Below the pieces are notes generated by a model, which saw nothing but the letters and a program-made list of their open reading frames with translations, did no database searches and was not told where the DNA came from. Source: Clostridiales bacterium (GTDB lineage Bacteria; Bacillota; Clostridia; Tissierellales; Sedimentibacteraceae). Taken from it: 8,143 nucleotides of DNA. Shown here in pieces: positions 7,176 to 8,143 of this stretch (the stretch's first letter is position 1; the number at the start of each line of letters is the position of its first letter). Made by a program: the position numbers and the translations under genes. The DNA lies in NCBI GenBank assembly GCA_003497505.1, contig DNNV01000223.1, forward strand, positions 1 to 8,143, given 5' to 3'.

Positions 7176-7985
7176 ATGAATGGTGATATAGTTGTAGTCA
7201 GAGGCGGAGGAGATATAGCATCCGGTGTTATCCAAAAGCTTCATAGAGTGGGGTTTAGATTGCTAGTTCTTGAATCGGAGCACCCAACGTCAGTAAGGAG
7301 GACGGTAAGCTTTTCAGAAGCCGTATATGACGGAAGTGTGGAGTTGGAAGGAATAACTGCTGTTCTAGTGAAAAATACGATCGAAATATATCATGCATGG
7401 GCTATGGACCATGTGCCTGTGGCAGCTGACCCAAAGGGTGAATACATAGGAAAGTTCAAGCCGATTGCAGTAGTAGATGCTATAATTGCGAAAAGAAACA
7501 CCGGGATGCACAGAGGGCTTGCGCCTGTTACTATAGCCATGGGACCGGGCTTTACGGCAAAGAAGGACGTGGATGTGGTAATTGAGAGCAACAGAGGACA
7601 CAACCTGGGAAGGCTGATATTTGAAGGGGAAGCTGAGCCGAATACAGGAATGCCCGGAAACATAGCAGGATATACCAAGGAAAGGGTGCTGAATGCTCCT
7701 GTGGACGGAACAATAACCACAGTGCGAAAAATAGGAGAAGTGGTAAAAGCAGAAGATATAATTGCATCTGTTGACGGAACAGAAATTTTGTCAAAGATAG
7801 ACGGTATAGTCAGGGGGCTCATAAGAGACGGCACGTATGTTACTAACGGACTTAAAGTAGGAGACATTGATCCGAGAATTGAACAGCTGGAAAATTGCTA
7901 CACTATTTCCGACAAGGCGAGGGCAATAGGTGGGGCAGTGTTGGAAGCATTGTTGATTGAAATAAAAAAGATTAAAAACCTGTGA
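7176..7985 (+). CDS. yqeB: Selenium-dependent molybdenum hydroxylase system protein YqeB
   Basis: This 269-residue protein matches the YqeB family, found with YqeC and SelD in genomes that have selenium-dependent molybdenum hydroxylases and thought to help insert selenium into the cofactor; the exact step is not proven. The N-terminus (4-33) looks like a Rossmann strand-loop-helix, VVVRGGGDIASG, as in XdhC-type maturation proteins. A central G-P-G-F segment (123-126) and EAEPNTGMPGNIAGYT (152-167) follow. Residues 172-234 (APVDGTI, GEVVKAEDIIA, IDGIVRGLIRDGT, GLKVGDIDPR) read like a small barrel-sandwich domain of the biotin/lipoyl type, without an obvious lipoylated lysine. AGAAGGG precedes the ATG by 5 bases. 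The stop codon falls in the loop of the operon terminator. Confidence 0.88.
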   Translation: MNGDIVVVRGGGDIASGVIQKLHRVGFRLLVLESEHPTSVRRTVSFSEAVYDGSVELEGITAVLVKNTIEIYHAWAMDHVPVAADPKGEYIGKFKPIAVVDAIIAKRNTGMHRGLAPVTIAMGPGFTAKKDVDVVIESNRGHNLGRLIFEGEAEPNTGMPGNIAGYTKERVLNAPVDGTITTVRKIGEVVKAEDIIASVDGTEILSKIDGIVRGLIRDGTYVTNGLKVGDIDPRIEQLENCYTISDKARAIGGAVLEALLIEIKKIKNL

Positions 7986-8009
7986 GGTATTTAATCTTTT
8001 TTATTGTTT
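7964..8009 (+). terminator. Intrinsic terminator overlapping the yqeB stop codon
   Basis: Arms 7964-7976 and 7990-8002 are perfectly complementary (13 bp). After one A-A mismatch the stem continues with ACC/GGT (7978-7980 with 7986-7988) around the loop TGTGA, whose last three bases are the yqeB stop codon. The right arm ends in six Ts, followed by ATTGTTT. This is a good Rho-independent terminator marking the end of the operon. Confidence 0.8.
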
Positions 8010-8021
8010 AAAGATTAAATA
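7988..8021. repeat. Second, alternative AT-rich hairpin after yqeB
   Basis: TATTTAATCTTT (7988-7999) is perfectly complementary to AAAGATTAAATA (8010-8021), a 12-bp stem with a 10-base loop. It shares its left arm with the right arm of the terminator at 7964-8009, so the two cannot form together. AAAGATTAAA occurs at both 7967-7976 and 8010-8019. Confidence 0.55.
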
Positions 8022-8032
8022 TTTGCTAAAAT
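8004..8032 (+). promoter_or_regulatory. Putative sigma-A promoter of the ParA-family gene
   Basis: TTGTTT (8004-8009) is separated by exactly 17 bases from TAAAAT (8027-8032), which is preceded by TGC, an extended -10. The -35 box lies in the tail of the operon terminator. Transcription would begin near 8039, about 34 bases before the ATG at 8073. Prediction from sequence only. Confidence 0.6.
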
Positions 8033-8072
8033 CTAGATAACATTGTCGAAAAAGTAATTAAGGAGAAAATAA

Positions 8073-8143
8073 ATGGCTAAGGTTATTTCGGTTTCAAATC
8101 AAAAGGGCGGGGTGGGAAAGACTACTACAACGGGAGCTGTTGC
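8073..8143 (+). CDS. parA: ParA/Soj-family ATPase, N-terminal fragment
   Basis: Only the first 23 codons are inside the window. They encode a strand (AKVISVSN) followed by the deviant Walker A motif K11-G-G-V-G-K16-T-T, including the signature lysine at its first position, which identifies the ParA/MinD/Soj group of ATPases that position DNA or protein complexes. AAGGAG (8060-8065) lies about 7 bases before the ATG. It has its own promoter-like sequence and follows the operon terminator, so it is probably not part of the purine unit. Whether it is the chromosomal Soj protein, a plasmid or mobile-element ParA, or another member cannot be decided from this fragment. No parB, parS-like site or replication gene is visible. 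Confidence 0.85.
   Translation, partial: MAKVISVSNQKGGVGKTTTTGAV

Noticed and set aside
7391..7867. 158-codon open frame on the - strand inside yqeB
   Set aside because: The translation is low-complexity Ser/Pro/Ile-rich, the mirror of the yqeB coding sequence, with no own signals.

Overview
The window reads as chromosomal DNA of an anaerobic, fairly AT-rich Firmicute, most likely a clostridium-like organism. The reasons are strong AGGAGG-type ribosome binding sites, heavy use of AGA/AGG and ATA codons, a TTG start, and a gene set typical of purine-fermenting anaerobes. All convincing genes lie on the + strand and are tightly packed.

Layout: (1) 3-275, the 3' end of an SsnA-type aminohydrolase, cut by the window edge. 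(2) 360-1724, an NCS2 purine (xanthine/urate-type) permease. (3) 1796-3166, a dihydropyrimidinase/hydantoinase-family amidohydrolase (HydA) with a TTG start. (4) 3181-5790, a single-chain [2Fe-2S]/molybdenum selenium-dependent xanthine dehydrogenase with no FAD domain. (5) 5791-5859, a spacer with a long inverted repeat and a promoter-like sequence. (6) 5860-7985, the accessory genes yqeC, mocA and yqeB, nearly gapless, ending in an intrinsic terminator whose hairpin contains the yqeB stop codon. (7) from 8004, a good promoter and the first 23 codons of a ParA-family ATPase, which looks like an unrelated neighbouring unit.

How the genes work together (inference from families): the permease brings a purine into the cell. 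The xanthine dehydrogenase interconverts hypoxanthine/xanthine or xanthine/urate. HydA, SsnA and genes outside the window would open and deaminate the ring products. YqeC, MocA and YqeB mature the enzyme: MocA makes the cytosine dinucleotide form of the molybdenum cofactor, while YqeB and YqeC are markers of selenium-dependent molybdenum hydroxylases, whose selenium is a labile ligand rather than encoded selenocysteine. The set resembles the anaerobic purine/uric acid degradation clusters of gut and soil anaerobes, so the system itself is not new. The less ordinary points are amide substitutions at two usually acidic transport residues of the permease, a near-perfect palindrome overlapping a putative promoter for the maturation genes, and the possible alternative hairpins around the operon end.
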